Source: [Clostridium] aerotolerans DSM 5434
GTDB lineage: Bacteria > Bacillota > Clostridia > Lachnospirales > Lachnospiraceae
Direction: 5' to 3'
DNA: 64,000 nucleotides
Assembly (NCBI RefSeq): GCF_000687555.1
Contig: NZ_JHWJ01000009.1
Coordinates: 1-64,000, forward strand
Positions 23,712 to 32,770 of the stretch are shown one piece after another. A program made the position numbers and the translations under genes. Under the pieces are notes generated by a model. That model did not search any database. It saw only the letters and a program-made list of their open reading frames with translations, and was not told the DNA's origin. How positions within the stretch are numbered: position 1 is the first letter of the stretch; the number at the start of each line of letters is the position of its first letter.

Positions 23712-26213
23712 TTATACGGCATATCTGCTCAGCTCTTCTAACAGCTCCGGATCAAAGGCAATCAAATCGCCCTGAATCCGGCGTATTAGTTCGTCAATCT
23801 CATCGGTATCCTTATCTGTCAATTCATAAACAATCTGTTCCCCTTGAATCCGTCCGATAATCTTATCAATTTCATCAGGATCATCAGGTTCTAAAAGCAT
23901 TGGTAAGGTCTTATTAACAGGTGGAAGCTCCTGAGGCGTCATGCCATATTTACGCCCATCTGTAATTTCAGCCAGAATGGTGTTTATCAGTGATTTGGAC
24001 ACCAGATCCTTTAAATTCATCACCTCTAACAGCTCTTCCTCGGATTGGTTTAAGTATTTTCCTGTCCGTTTCAGCACCATAACGGTGCCTGCCGGAGTGG
24101 TAAAGGTATAGGTGGCATCTATTCCTTTGTCCGTCTGAAAATCAACGGCTGAAAAATAAAGGTAGTTAAAGCTTAAGAGACGGCAGCTGGAACCATCTGC
24201 GAACACCACCAGCTTATCAAGCTGGATTCTGGGCTGCTTTCTTTTATCATAAAAGGGCTGTGAAACTCTTTTCCTAATATTTCTAAGGATATCATCGTAG
24301 GCAGTGATCCACATATCCATCTGCATGGGCAGCGTATGGGTCCTGTCGTAAATGATCTGCATGTACTGCCGTTTATTGGCCTCATCAACCGGCGTGATCT
24401 TTGCTGAATACTGCCAGCCGTCCCTGTGTTCCTTTACATAGACGATTTTCCCAATGAGACAGGCCGTATAAAGAGGCGTGGTTATCACCAGCTTAATGGT
24501 CTCATTTTCCGGAAGATATATGGGCGTCTTTGCTTTAAAGGCAACTCCATTTTCCGATACATCAACGGTTCTGGCTTCGTGGCTGGACTTCTGGTACTTC
24601 ACATGGACCTCTTCATCCGCACGGATTCGTTCGTTGCTTCGGTAAGCAGGCCGCCCCAGCATAAAGAACAGGGCATACAGGAGTGCTACCAGGTTATAGA
24701 AGATCCAGAAAATAATAATGCTGCTGTAAAACAGGGCCCAACCGTATTTCCCATATACGAACCGCACCATGGCGGCAATGGAAAGGACAAGAAGCACGGC
24801 GTGAGGAATGGCAAAGAGGGAAACCTGGAAGTTTTTAAAATCCCCTTCCTCCTTTTTATTGGTCACCTTAAAGGTTCTCTGATGAATGTGAAGAGATTCC
24901 AACAAAACAGGAACAATCAGATAAGGCATAAAGATGGTGTCAATGATCTGGCTCCATCGTTGATTTCTGATATTACTTGATAAATACCGCATGGAAATGC
25001 TGTAAAAAAAGTAGGCCGGAAGCCAGAAAATCACAATCCCCCAAAAGCCCGTATTTACAATTTGAAAATCAAACAGGGCAAAGAGAATGGGAGAGAGAAT
25101 GAAAATAAGCCGGTTAAAAAAGGACCACCAGTAAAGATAGCTGTTTAAGTATGTAATTCTCGATAAGAGAGGAAGCTTTGGCGTAAAGATGGCATTGGTA
25201 TTTTGAAGGCTCTGTATAATTCCTCTTGCCCACCGAATTCTCTGCTTTAGCATGCTTTTTATGGTCGTGGTGGTAAGACCGGCAGCCTGGATTTCGTCGG
25301 TGGCATATGTAATATAGCCTGCTTTTTGAAGCCGGATGCTGGTCTCAAAATCCTCGGTGATGGTGTTCGTGGGAAACCCGCCGATCTCTTCCATGGCCTT
25401 TCTGGAAATCACCGTATTGCTTCCTGTATAAGCAATGGCATTGGAGGAGTTTCTCATGGTATTGATTTCTTTGGAGAAAAAGTCCTGCTCGTTTGGAATG
25501 TTGCCTTCTGCATACAGATTAAACTGGAAGAGATCCGGATTGTAAAAGCTTTGAGGTGTCTGTACCAGGCCAAGCTTTAAGCTGTCCTCCTTCTCATCAT
25601 CTCTTCTGGGCCTCCAGGAACCATTTTCTTTGATCATCTTTGGCAGGAGAAAATAAGGGACTGTTTTTAAAAGAAAGGTATGCTGGGGAATCATATCCGC
25701 ATCAAAGGTGGCGATAAGAGGAGATGAGGTATGGCTCATGGCGTAGTTATAATTACCGGATTTGGCATGCTTGTTGCCGGAAAAGCCCAGGTAGCCGATG
25801 GAAAACTCTTCCGCCAGTTTTTTGATTTCCTCCCGGTTGCCGTCATCACAGAGATAGATATGTACCTTGCTTTTATCGGGGTAGCTCATAAAGGTACAGG
25901 CATTTACCGTCTTATATAGAAGGTCCTTGGGCTCATTATGGGTGGCGATAAAGACATCCACATCGGGATACCATTCCTCAGGAATCTCCGGGCACTCCAG
26001 CCGGTAATGATCCATTCTCATTTTCTGAAAGAAAAGCTCAAAGGTAGTGAATACAGTGATAGTCTCAGCCAGGATAAGAAGGACACCAAAGATGGTATTT
26101 AACACTCCCTCCTCTAAAGGCAGGGTAAAGAGAATACGCCATCCGATATAGATGGTCATTAGTATTATGGTAATGATAAAAATGATTTTCCGCTTTTTTT
26201 CTATGTCGTTCAT
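23712..26213 (-). CDS. Cellulose-synthase-like processive glycosyltransferase (GT2) with PilZ domain
   Basis: This 833-residue membrane protein has two N-terminal membrane segments and a GT2 domain with FIATHNEP, the DAD triad (near residue 171), the TED motif (near 283) and QRIRWARG (near 324). A membrane channel region (about 360-520) follows, then a PilZ c-di-GMP-binding domain (arginines near 530, DVSENGVAF near 551). This is the BcsA plan, so it should polymerise and extrude a glucan under c-di-GMP control. No bcsB, bcsZ or accessory gene is nearby, so the product need not be cellulose. The C-terminus carries two acidic repeats, EIDKIIGRIQG and EIDELIRRIQG, not part of BcsA. Confidence 0.85.
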   Translation of the reverse strand: MNDIEKKRKIIFIITIILMTIYIGWRILFTLPLEEGVLNTIFGVLLILAETITVFTTFELFFQKMRMDHYRLECPEIPEEWYPDVDVFIATHNEPKDLLYKTVNACTFMSYPDKSKVHIYLCDDGNREEIKKLAEEFSIGYLGFSGNKHAKSGNYNYAMSHTSSPLIATFDADMIPQHTFLLKTVPYFLLPKMIKENGSWRPRRDDEKEDSLKLGLVQTPQSFYNPDLFQFNLYAEGNIPNEQDFFSKEINTMRNSSNAIAYTGSNTVISRKAMEEIGGFPTNTITEDFETSIRLQKAGYITYATDEIQAAGLTTTTIKSMLKQRIRWARGIIQSLQNTNAIFTPKLPLLSRITYLNSYLYWWSFFNRLIFILSPILFALFDFQIVNTGFWGIVIFWLPAYFFYSISMRYLSSNIRNQRWSQIIDTIFMPYLIVPVLLESLHIHQRTFKVTNKKEEGDFKNFQVSLFAIPHAVLLVLSIAAMVRFVYGKYGWALFYSSIIIFWIFYNLVALLYALFFMLGRPAYRSNERIRADEEVHVKYQKSSHEARTVDVSENGVAFKAKTPIYLPENETIKLVITTPLYTACLIGKIVYVKEHRDGWQYSAKITPVDEANKRQYMQIIYDRTHTLPMQMDMWITAYDDILRNIRKRVSQPFYDKRKQPRIQLDKLVVFADGSSCRLLSFNYLYFSAVDFQTDKGIDATYTFTTPAGTVMVLKRTGKYLNQSEEELLEVMNLKDLVSKSLINTILAEITDGRKYGMTPQELPPVNKTLPMLLEPDDPDEIDKIIGRIQGEQIVYELTDKDTDEIDELIRRIQGDLIAFDPELLEELSRYAV

Positions 26214-26431
26214 ATAAACCTTCTGTTCTTGAAATTATAGGTACCTGTCAAGTTAGGTTACATCTATGTTCCTTATTATAGCAAAAATGCGGAGCAATGC
26301 AAAGATAATGAAATGGTACAATTTGGAAATCCTCCAAGTTGTAATATGGGAATGGATTTGATATGCTTGATTGAAAGAGATAACGGGCATCTTAACCTTA
26401 ATAGACAGCACAGTCGAAAATGGAGAACATT

Positions 26432-27340
26432 ATGGAAAATGAGAAATATTTGAAGGATAATATGGAATCACCCAATTATGAAATATTTTATAAGGACAAC
26501 ACGCCGTCTGCAGATCATCCTCTTCATTATCACGATTTTCTGGAAGTTTATTATCATGTGGAGGGGGATTGTGATTATATTATTGACAGCCGTATTTATA
26601 CCTTAAAAGATGGAGATATCGTTTTAATTAATAACCAGAAGCTTCATAGGGCCGTTATTAAGGATATGACAAAGCCTTACAGACGGTATGTTTTATGGCT
26701 GGAGTATAAGTTTATAGAACAGCTGCTTGAAAACAGTGTGGATTACCAGAAGATGATAGGCGTGGAGAGCAACGTGGAAATCATTAGTCTGCCGGAGCAG
26801 CAGAAAAAGGAGATTGTCTCCCTGTTCCACAACATGAGCCTGGAAAGCAGGGGAGCAGATGCGTTCAGCTCTTATCTTCAGGAGTGTTATTTAAAGGAGC
26901 TGCTCCTTCTTTTATGCCGGTATAGCCAGAATTACAGTGTAGTGGAAGAGAAGGTTTATAAAAATGATGATATGATTGAGTCAATTATGGACTATATTGA
27001 CCAGCATTATATGGAGCCGCTGTCCCTGGACTTAATTGCCCAGGAATTTTTTATGAATAAATACCATCTTATGAGGAAGTTTAAAAAACATACCAGAATG
27101 ACGATTATGGACTACTGTAAAAAGCGCCGGCTTATCATTGCCAGAAACTATCTGATGGAAGGAGTAAGGATCCAGGATATCTATAAATTAAGCGGATTTG
27201 ATGACTATTCCAATTTTTTCAGGTCCTTTAAGGCGACCTATCAGATGTCACCCAGAGAATATAAAAAATATATGGAACAGAGCCATAATAATACCATACA
27301 GCTGGCTATGGACCGGGATCTTATAGATAATAAACATTAA
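26432..27340 (+). CDS. AraC-family regulator with cupin domain
   Basis: This 302-residue protein has an N-terminal cupin (about residues 20-100, with HPLHYHDFLEVYYHVEGDCD) and a C-terminal double helix-turn-helix (FFMNKYHLMRKFKKHTRMTI, IYKLSGFDDYSNFFRSFKAT). I choose the ATG at 26432, six bases after GGAG; another ATG at 26420 has no site. It precedes the ABC transporter and sucrose-phosphorylase-like operon on the same strand and probably activates it. Confidence 0.87.
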   Translation: MENEKYLKDNMESPNYEIFYKDNTPSADHPLHYHDFLEVYYHVEGDCDYIIDSRIYTLKDGDIVLINNQKLHRAVIKDMTKPYRRYVLWLEYKFIEQLLENSVDYQKMIGVESNVEIISLPEQQKKEIVSLFHNMSLESRGADAFSSYLQECYLKELLLLLCRYSQNYSVVEEKVYKNDDMIESIMDYIDQHYMEPLSLDLIAQEFFMNKYHLMRKFKKHTRMTIMDYCKKRRLIIARNYLMEGVRIQDIYKLSGFDDYSNFFRSFKATYQMSPREYKKYMEQSHNNTIQLAMDRDLIDNKH

Positions 27341-27491
27341 TTCCTGAAAAAATGTCAATATCTGCAATGTTCACGCCAGTTAAAGTAATTTATTCTGATT
27401 TTAAAATGCTATAATTTACACAAGAGATTCGAAAAGATCTCTTAAAAAATTAGCATAATGCATAAGGAAGCAACGAGAAGGAGGACCAGAT
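27341..27491 (+). promoter_or_regulatory. Promoter region of the second sugar ABC operon
   Basis: A TATAAT box at 27410-27415 with no recognisable -35 hexamer lies 77 bases before the binding-protein start; the start has GGAGG. The missing -35 fits an AraC-activated promoter. I see no terminator after the AraC gene. Confidence 0.5.
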
Positions 27492-28841
27492 ATGAAAAAA
27501 ATATTTAGTTTCTTACTGGCAAGTGCAGTTATGGCATCTTTAACAGCATGTTCCGGGGCTGCAAAAGATCCAGCCTCTAATAGCGGTACAACTGCTGCAA
27601 AAACAGAAGAGACATCCAAGGGCGCCAGTGGGAAAGGCGAAAAAGTGGAGATCAGCTTTTTGGTTACAAAACCGGAGATTGTACCACAGTTTGAGGAAAC
27701 CTTTAAAAAGTATTCCGAATCAAACCCCAATGTAACGATTTCAGCTATCCCGCTTTCCGGACAGACTATTTATGAGAAATTGACCTCATTATATGCGTCT
27801 GGAAATGCACCGACTATCACTATGGTAGGCGGACCGGAATTTAATTCCTTTAAGGACAACTTTTTAGACTTATCCAATGCCGATTTTGCAAAAAAGGTAT
27901 ATAGCTGGGCAATTGATAAGACGACCGTAGATAATAAAGTGCTCGCTGTTCCTACGACTGCAGAGGGAATCGGCATCATGTACAATAAAACAGTCATTGA
28001 AGCAGCGACCGGAAGAGACTTTGATCCTGCCAGCATTAAGAACAGACAGGACTTTGCAAAGCTTCTGGAAGAAATCTCAAAGACAGAGTATGCACCAGTA
28101 CAGATCACCAATAAGGACTGGCTCCTTGGATCCCATTTAACCTCTGTGTTATACGGTTCCGTAAGCAAGGACTTTAACGAGAGACAGGCTGTGATCGAGG
28201 CTTGCAAAAAAGGGGAATACGATTTTTCAAACAGTGAGGTCTTCAACAACTGGATGGATACCTTTGATCTGCTTATGAAATACAACAAGTATCAGAAAGC
28301 TCCTCTTGCCAACGCTTATGAGGATGACCAGCTTACCATGGGAAGCGATCAGGTCGCTTTCTGGCCGATCGGAAATTATATTTATCCAAACATCATTGAC
28401 ATTAACCCAATTGCAGATGTAGGCCTTATGCCTTATCCAATGGGAGATGACGATGCAGCGGTAGGTAACAAGGATATCGTATTATCCTACTCCATGTTTG
28501 CCATTGATGCCAAGCAGTCAACTCCTGCACAGCAGGAAGCAGCTATCGATTTCTTCAACTGGCTGATTACGACCGATGAAGGACAGGATGCCTATATCAA
28601 TACTCTTATCTTCGTTCCCATTTTTGAAGGCTTCAAGGTACAGCCTTCCAATCCGGTTGCAAAGCAGATCGTAGCTTATATGGAAAAAGGTGATACCTTA
28701 GAGCGTATGAGCGATTATTTCCCGGCTGGTGTTATGAACCAGTTTGGTGCGACCATGCAGCAGTATCTGGATGGCAAGATCCAGAGAGCTGATGTGGCGG
28801 AACAGTTTAAGAAACAATGGGTGGAGTTCTCAAGCAAATAA
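27492..28841 (+). CDS. Sugar ABC transporter substrate-binding lipoprotein
   Basis: This 449-residue protein has a lipoprotein signal ending in LTAC, an Ala/Thr/Lys linker and a family 1 extracellular solute-binding fold (YEKLTSLYASGNAPTITMVG, IGIMYNKTVIEAATG, and FFNWLITTDEGQDAYI near the C-terminus). It is tethered outside the membrane and feeds the two permeases encoded next. A GH13_18 phosphorylase at the operon's end suggests sucrose or a related alpha-glucoside as ligand. Confidence 0.9.
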   Translation: MKKIFSFLLASAVMASLTACSGAAKDPASNSGTTAAKTEETSKGASGKGEKVEISFLVTKPEIVPQFEETFKKYSESNPNVTISAIPLSGQTIYEKLTSLYASGNAPTITMVGGPEFNSFKDNFLDLSNADFAKKVYSWAIDKTTVDNKVLAVPTTAEGIGIMYNKTVIEAATGRDFDPASIKNRQDFAKLLEEISKTEYAPVQITNKDWLLGSHLTSVLYGSVSKDFNERQAVIEACKKGEYDFSNSEVFNNWMDTFDLLMKYNKYQKAPLANAYEDDQLTMGSDQVAFWPIGNYIYPNIIDINPIADVGLMPYPMGDDDAAVGNKDIVLSYSMFAIDAKQSTPAQQEAAIDFFNWLITTDEGQDAYINTLIFVPIFEGFKVQPSNPVAKQIVAYMEKGDTLERMSDYFPAGVMNQFGATMQQYLDGKIQRADVAEQFKKQWVEFSSK

Positions 28842-28862
28842 TGACTTAAGATGGGAGATATT

Positions 28863-29753
28863 ATGTATAAAGAAAAATCAAAACTAAAAAGCCTGCAGGT
28901 ATTTGCAATATTTGGTCTCGTTCCGTTATTGGTTTTCAGCATCGTAGTACTCATCCCTTTCTTTGCCGGACTTTTATTATCACTTACGAATTGGAATGGT
29001 TCCATTGGAGGCAGCATTCAGTTCATTGGAATTCAGAATTATATTTCAGCAGTCAAGGACCCCTTATTCTGGGGGTCCTTAGGTAAAACCTTTTATTATG
29101 TTTTCTTTGTTATGATTTTAACAAATACCTCTGCTTTTTTATTCGGTTTGCTGGTGACCAGCGGCATGAAAGGACAAAATTTTTACCGGGCAGGGTATTT
29201 TACGCCTAATTTGATCGGCGGCGTTATTTTGGGGTATATCTGGCAGTTTATTTTTGCCAGGGTATTGGTTTATCTGGGGACAAAAACAGGCATATCAGCC
29301 TTGGAAATGAGCTGGCTGACAGACCCTCATATGGCGCTTTGGGCTTTGATCCTGGTAGGAGTCTGGCAGAATGCAGGTTACATGATGCTCATTTATATTG
29401 CAGGATTTGTAGGAATCGATAAGAGCCTGATTGAAGCAGCCAGAATGGATGGCGCAAGCCCCATTCAGATGCTTAAAAGCATTAAGATTCCAATGATGGT
29501 TCCTGCGTTTACGATTACGCTGTTTCTTACGTTAAGAAAAGCATTTATGGTTTACGATGTAAACCTTTCCCTCACAAGGGGCGGCCCCTATAATACAACG
29601 GAGCTTATATCCATGCACGTGTATAACGAGGCATTTTTAAACCAGAACATGGGACCTGGACAGGCAAAAGCCTTCCTTTTGTTTCTCATCGTTGCGGCAA
29701 TTGCAATCGCTCAGGTGGCTGCTCTTAAGAAGAAGGAGGTAGATGCAATATGA
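28863..29753 (+). CDS. Sugar ABC transporter permease, MalF/UgpA type
   Basis: This 296-residue permease has about six membrane segments and the coupling loop SLIEAARMDGASPIQMLKSI near residues 190-210. I choose the ATG at 28863, five bases after GGGAG; an ATG at 28851 would place that site inside the gene. Its stop overlaps the start of the next permease gene (ATGA), so the two are translationally coupled. Confidence 0.9.
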   Translation: MYKEKSKLKSLQVFAIFGLVPLLVFSIVVLIPFFAGLLLSLTNWNGSIGGSIQFIGIQNYISAVKDPLFWGSLGKTFYYVFFVMILTNTSAFLFGLLVTSGMKGQNFYRAGYFTPNLIGGVILGYIWQFIFARVLVYLGTKTGISALEMSWLTDPHMALWALILVGVWQNAGYMMLIYIAGFVGIDKSLIEAARMDGASPIQMLKSIKIPMMVPAFTITLFLTLRKAFMVYDVNLSLTRGGPYNTTELISMHVYNEAFLNQNMGPGQAKAFLLFLIVAAIAIAQVAALKKKEVDAI

Positions 29754-30577
29754 TGGCAAAGAGACGGTTGGTTTCCCTTGGGAAACATATTTCAGCCATT
29801 TTATTTATGGTTTTCATGCTCCTTCCGTTTTTCCTCGTGCTTGTAAACTCCTTAAAGCCGAGAATTGATATTATTAAAAATCCCCTGGCACTCCCGCAGG
29901 CCTTATCCTTAGCAAATTATGCAAAGGCCTGGACGACCATGAAATTCGGGCATGTGCTTATGAACACAGTCTATATCACCGCATTCTCCCAGATTTTCCT
30001 CATTTCCTTTGGAGCCATGTTGTCTTATTTACTGGTGCGCTGGAACTGGAAAATCAATAAATATATTTTTACTTTGTTAATCTGTGCCATGATCATACCA
30101 TTTCAGTCCTTGATGATACCCTTTGTCAGTATTTTTGGCAAGCTGGGCTTAATGAACAGCCGGACAGCCCTCATCTTTTTCTATATGGGATTTGGTATGC
30201 CTATGACAACCTTTATGTACCACGGTTTTATGAAGGGAATCTCAAAGGAAATGGAGGAGGCAGCGTTAATTGATGGTTGTTCCCATTTTTACTGCTTCTG
30301 GAAAATCGTATTTCCTAATTTAAAACCAATTACAACAACGATATTGATTGTAAATATTTTATGGATATGGAATGATTTCCTTCTCCCTTCCCTGGTTCTG
30401 ATTAAAGACAAAAACAGAACCATACCGCTTTCTACCTTCTATTTCTTTGGAGAGTATACGGCGGAGCTGGGACTTGCCATGGCAGCGCTGATTTTAAGTG
30501 TATTGCCTGTGGTTGTGATTTATCTTTTCCTCCAAAAGCAGATTGTGACAGGAGTAATGGATGGTGCGATTAAATAG
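29750..30577 (+). CDS. Sugar ABC transporter permease, MalG type
   Basis: This 275-residue permease has about six membrane segments, the coupling loop EMEEAALIDGCSHFYCFWKI and the C-terminus KQIVTGVMDGAIK. The start overlaps the stop of the previous permease gene and is preceded by AAGGAGG. As in the other two sugar ABC operons here, no ATPase gene follows. Confidence 0.9.
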   Translation: MMAKRRLVSLGKHISAILFMVFMLLPFFLVLVNSLKPRIDIIKNPLALPQALSLANYAKAWTTMKFGHVLMNTVYITAFSQIFLISFGAMLSYLLVRWNWKINKYIFTLLICAMIIPFQSLMIPFVSIFGKLGLMNSRTALIFFYMGFGMPMTTFMYHGFMKGISKEMEEAALIDGCSHFYCFWKIVFPNLKPITTTILIVNILWIWNDFLLPSLVLIKDKNRTIPLSTFYFFGEYTAELGLAMAALILSVLPVVVIYLFLQKQIVTGVMDGAIK

Positions 30578-30592
30578 TGGAGGTAAACCAAC

Positions 30593-32032
30593 TTGAACAT
30601 TTCTAATAAAATAATGCTGATTACTTACCCGGATAGTATGGGTGGAAATTTAGAAAGCTTAAATCATGCCCTTAATACAAGCTTTAAAGGAGCCGTAGGG
30701 GGCGTTCACATTCTTCCATTTTTCCCTTCCAGCGGTGACAGAGGATTTTCCCCTGTTACTTACGATATGGTAGAACCGGCGTTTGGAGACTGGAGCCATA
30801 TCGGAACGCTGTCAGAGAATTATTACCTGATGTGCGATATGATGGTCAATCACGTATCCAAGAGAAGCCGTGAATTTCTTGATTATATGGAGCGGGGCGA
30901 CGAATCCCCTTATAAGGATCTGTTTCTTGATTATGCCAAATTCTGGGGAGAGGGAAAGCCGGATGAACACGATATCCAGATACTCTACCGCAGAAAGGAT
31001 GGAGAGCCTTATCAGGACTTTATCCGAAAAGATGGAAAAAAGGTAAGGCTTTGGTGTACCTTTACACAGGAACAGATTGATCTTGATATCCGTACAAATG
31101 CAACAAAAGAATATTTAAAGAACAGCTTTCATTTTCTGGCGTCAAAGGGAATTAATGTAATTCGTCTGGATGCCCTGGGCTATGCGGTTAAAAAAAGGGA
31201 AACGAGCTGCTTTATGGTCGAGCCTGATATCTGGGACTTCATTAAAGAAGTCAACTCCATGGCAGGAGACAGTGTCTGGCTGTTGCCGGAGATTCATGAC
31301 ACCTGGCAGACAGCCAAAAAGCTGGAAAAGAATCAAATATGGAGCTATGATTTTGTACTTCCTTTTCTAATGCTCCATTCTCTCTATTCCGGAGATACGG
31401 AAAGTTTAAAGGGCTGGCTTGATGTGGCTCCCCGGACACAGTTTACCGTACTGGATACCCATGATGGAATCGGAGTTTATGATGCCTTTGACTGGGTGAA
31501 TGAAGGGGAAGCGGAGGAGCTGATCACCAGATTAGAAGACCGTCTCAGCTACAGCTATAAGCCGCTGAATCCGGAAAAGAAGAGGTTTAAAAAAGCATAT
31601 CAGCTTTACACAACTTATTTTTCGGCACTCCATGAAAATGAAAAGGCATATCTTTTAGCTCGCGCCGTTCAGTTTTTTGCACCAGGAATCCCTCAGGTAT
31701 ATTATGTGGGCATGCTGGCAGGAGAAAATGATTACGAAGAGCTTCAAAAGAATGATGATCACAGGTCCATTAACCGCCATAATTATTCGGTATCTGAACT
31801 GGAGGCCTGTGCAAAGAAAGATGTGGTAAAGAAATTGACCGCATTAATGCGCTTTCGTAATACCTGTGAGGCATTTGATGGTGATTTATCCGTGACCATA
31901 CCTGCCCCTGGAATGCTTCGGATGGTAAGAACCGGAACAAAAGAGAGAGCAGAGCTTTTATGTAATTTTAAAACCTACGAATTTTCCATACAGTATACGG
32001 AGCAGGGAATTCTTCGTCAATTGACTCTGTAG
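30593..32032 (+). CDS. gtfA: GH13_18 sucrose-phosphorylase-like enzyme
   Basis: This 479-residue cytoplasmic enzyme should split sucrose or a related alpha-glucoside with phosphate to give alpha-glucose-1-phosphate. Catalytic residues are visible as Asp193 (RLDALGYAVK), Glu233 (LLPEIHD) and Asp291 (VLDTHDGIG), each exactly one position after those of Bifidobacterium sucrose phosphorylase (192, 232, 290). The active-site loops TSCFM and GIPQVYYVGMLAGENDY are also close. The start is TTG at 30593, eight bases after TGGAGGT. Related GH13_18 enzymes act on sucrose-6'-phosphate, glucosylglycerol or glucosylglycerate, so sucrose specificity is likely but unproven. It is the last gene of the ABC operon. 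Confidence 0.85.
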   Translation: MNISNKIMLITYPDSMGGNLESLNHALNTSFKGAVGGVHILPFFPSSGDRGFSPVTYDMVEPAFGDWSHIGTLSENYYLMCDMMVNHVSKRSREFLDYMERGDESPYKDLFLDYAKFWGEGKPDEHDIQILYRRKDGEPYQDFIRKDGKKVRLWCTFTQEQIDLDIRTNATKEYLKNSFHFLASKGINVIRLDALGYAVKKRETSCFMVEPDIWDFIKEVNSMAGDSVWLLPEIHDTWQTAKKLEKNQIWSYDFVLPFLMLHSLYSGDTESLKGWLDVAPRTQFTVLDTHDGIGVYDAFDWVNEGEAEELITRLEDRLSYSYKPLNPEKKRFKKAYQLYTTYFSALHENEKAYLLARAVQFFAPGIPQVYYVGMLAGENDYEELQKNDDHRSINRHNYSVSELEACAKKDVVKKLTALMRFRNTCEAFDGDLSVTIPAPGMLRMVRTGTKERAELLCNFKTYEFSIQYTEQGILRQLTL

Positions 32033-32062
32033 ATGATGAGGGGCTGTAAAAAAACTCCCCTA

Positions 32063-32100
32063 AAAAAATCGCTGAGGTCGTGAGACTTCAGCGATTTTTT
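32063..32100 (+). terminator. Terminator hairpin near the IS end
   Basis: AAAAAATCGCTGAGGTC and GACTTCAGCGATTTTTT form a long stem with a GTGA loop and a U-run. It lies inside the element's leader and now also terminates the sugar ABC operon. Confidence 0.85.
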
Positions 32101-32113
32101 GGTATAATTAATT

Positions 32114-32431
32114 ATGCGACTAAATAAAAATACCAATGATAATTATACAGTACAACAGCTAAAATTATCATTGGAAATTGAAAAACTAATTGATATATCT
32201 GATCCAGTATACACTTTCTGTGAGGTAATGGATCACATCGACCTATCAAAATATTTTGTAGAGAAAGGCTACAGAACAGATCGTCCAAGATGTGATTAAC
32301 AGAAACTCCTCAAAGTGGTACTCTTTGCTTTCCTGGAACACGGAATCTGCTCTCTGTGGGAAATCGAAAAACTTTGCAGAAATGATATCCGATATATGTA
32401 TCTTCTTGATGGCATGAAGGCGCCTTCATTT
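32114..32431 (+). pseudogene. IS1182-family transposase, truncated with in-frame stop
   Basis: Residues 1-61 (YTFCEVMDHIDLSKYFVEKG and TDRPR) are followed by a TAA at 32297-32299, then the same frame continues with KLLKVVLFAFLEHG and IEKLCRNDIRYMYLLDGMK. Together these match the N-terminal third of IS1182-type transposases (DLSKYF, RPRYD, then LKVVLFAF). The stop replaces a sense codon right after RPRCD. The similarity ends after DGMKAPSF at 32431; all catalytic residues are lost. Confidence 0.75.
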
Positions 32432-32551
32432 AGTGATGAGATGATGCAGGCAACCATGGAGGCAATGCCGCTTCGCCAGATGTTAAGCTTTATCCCTGGG
32501 ATGAGGCGGGAAATGTTACAGCAGCTGATTGATGCATTAAATAAAAATTAA
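32432..32551 (+). pseudogene. 3' tail of another gene, possibly a GH3 beta-glucosidase
   Basis: After the transposase fragment the frame runs on for 39 residues (SDEMMQATMEAMPLRQMLSF, then GMRREMLQQLIDALN) with no relation to transposases. The MPLR...SF...LLDALN pattern resembles the C-terminal tail of clostridial GH3 glycosidases. It is probably what remains after a deletion joined an IS end to the last codons of that gene. The family call is from memory of the pattern and is tentative. Confidence 0.4.
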
Positions 32552-32660
32552 TGTGAATCAACGTTGCCTATTTAATAGATTATAGACAATGTGGGCGAGA
32601 TGAGAAAACAGGGAGAATATGTCCTGAATTATTCCGGTAAAAAATTCATAAAAATCATAA

Positions 32661-32694
32661 AAAATGTCACAATATTGTATTGTGGCATTTTTTA
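32661..32694 (+). terminator. Rho-independent terminator
   Basis: AAAATGTCACAATA and TATTGTGGCATTTT form a 14-bp stem (one wobble) with a 3-base loop and a short U-run. It would have ended the gene whose tail is at 32432-32551. No gene is seen between 32552 and 32770. Confidence 0.75.
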
Positions 32695-32770
32695 TGTAAA
32701 AACAGGCAAACTATGTAAAAAGAGATGCCATCATAAGAGAAGGATTCTTAAATAAGGAGGAGCGCTTCTA

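Larger units (their letters stand above)
32040..32431 (+). mobile_element. IS1182-type element remnant, left end only
   Basis: The remnant begins eight bases after the phosphorylase stop with GGGGCTGTAAAAAAACTCCC, which looks like an insertion-sequence end. It contains a strong hairpin, then the first third of a transposase gene with an internal stop. The rest of the transposase and the right end are missing. The family assignment rests on the transposase fragment. Confidence 0.6.

Noticed and set aside
32315-32551. Independent 78-residue gene
   Set aside because: It is in frame with the preceding transposase fragment, separated only by a stop, and joins two unrelated protein pieces, so it is a pseudogene composite.
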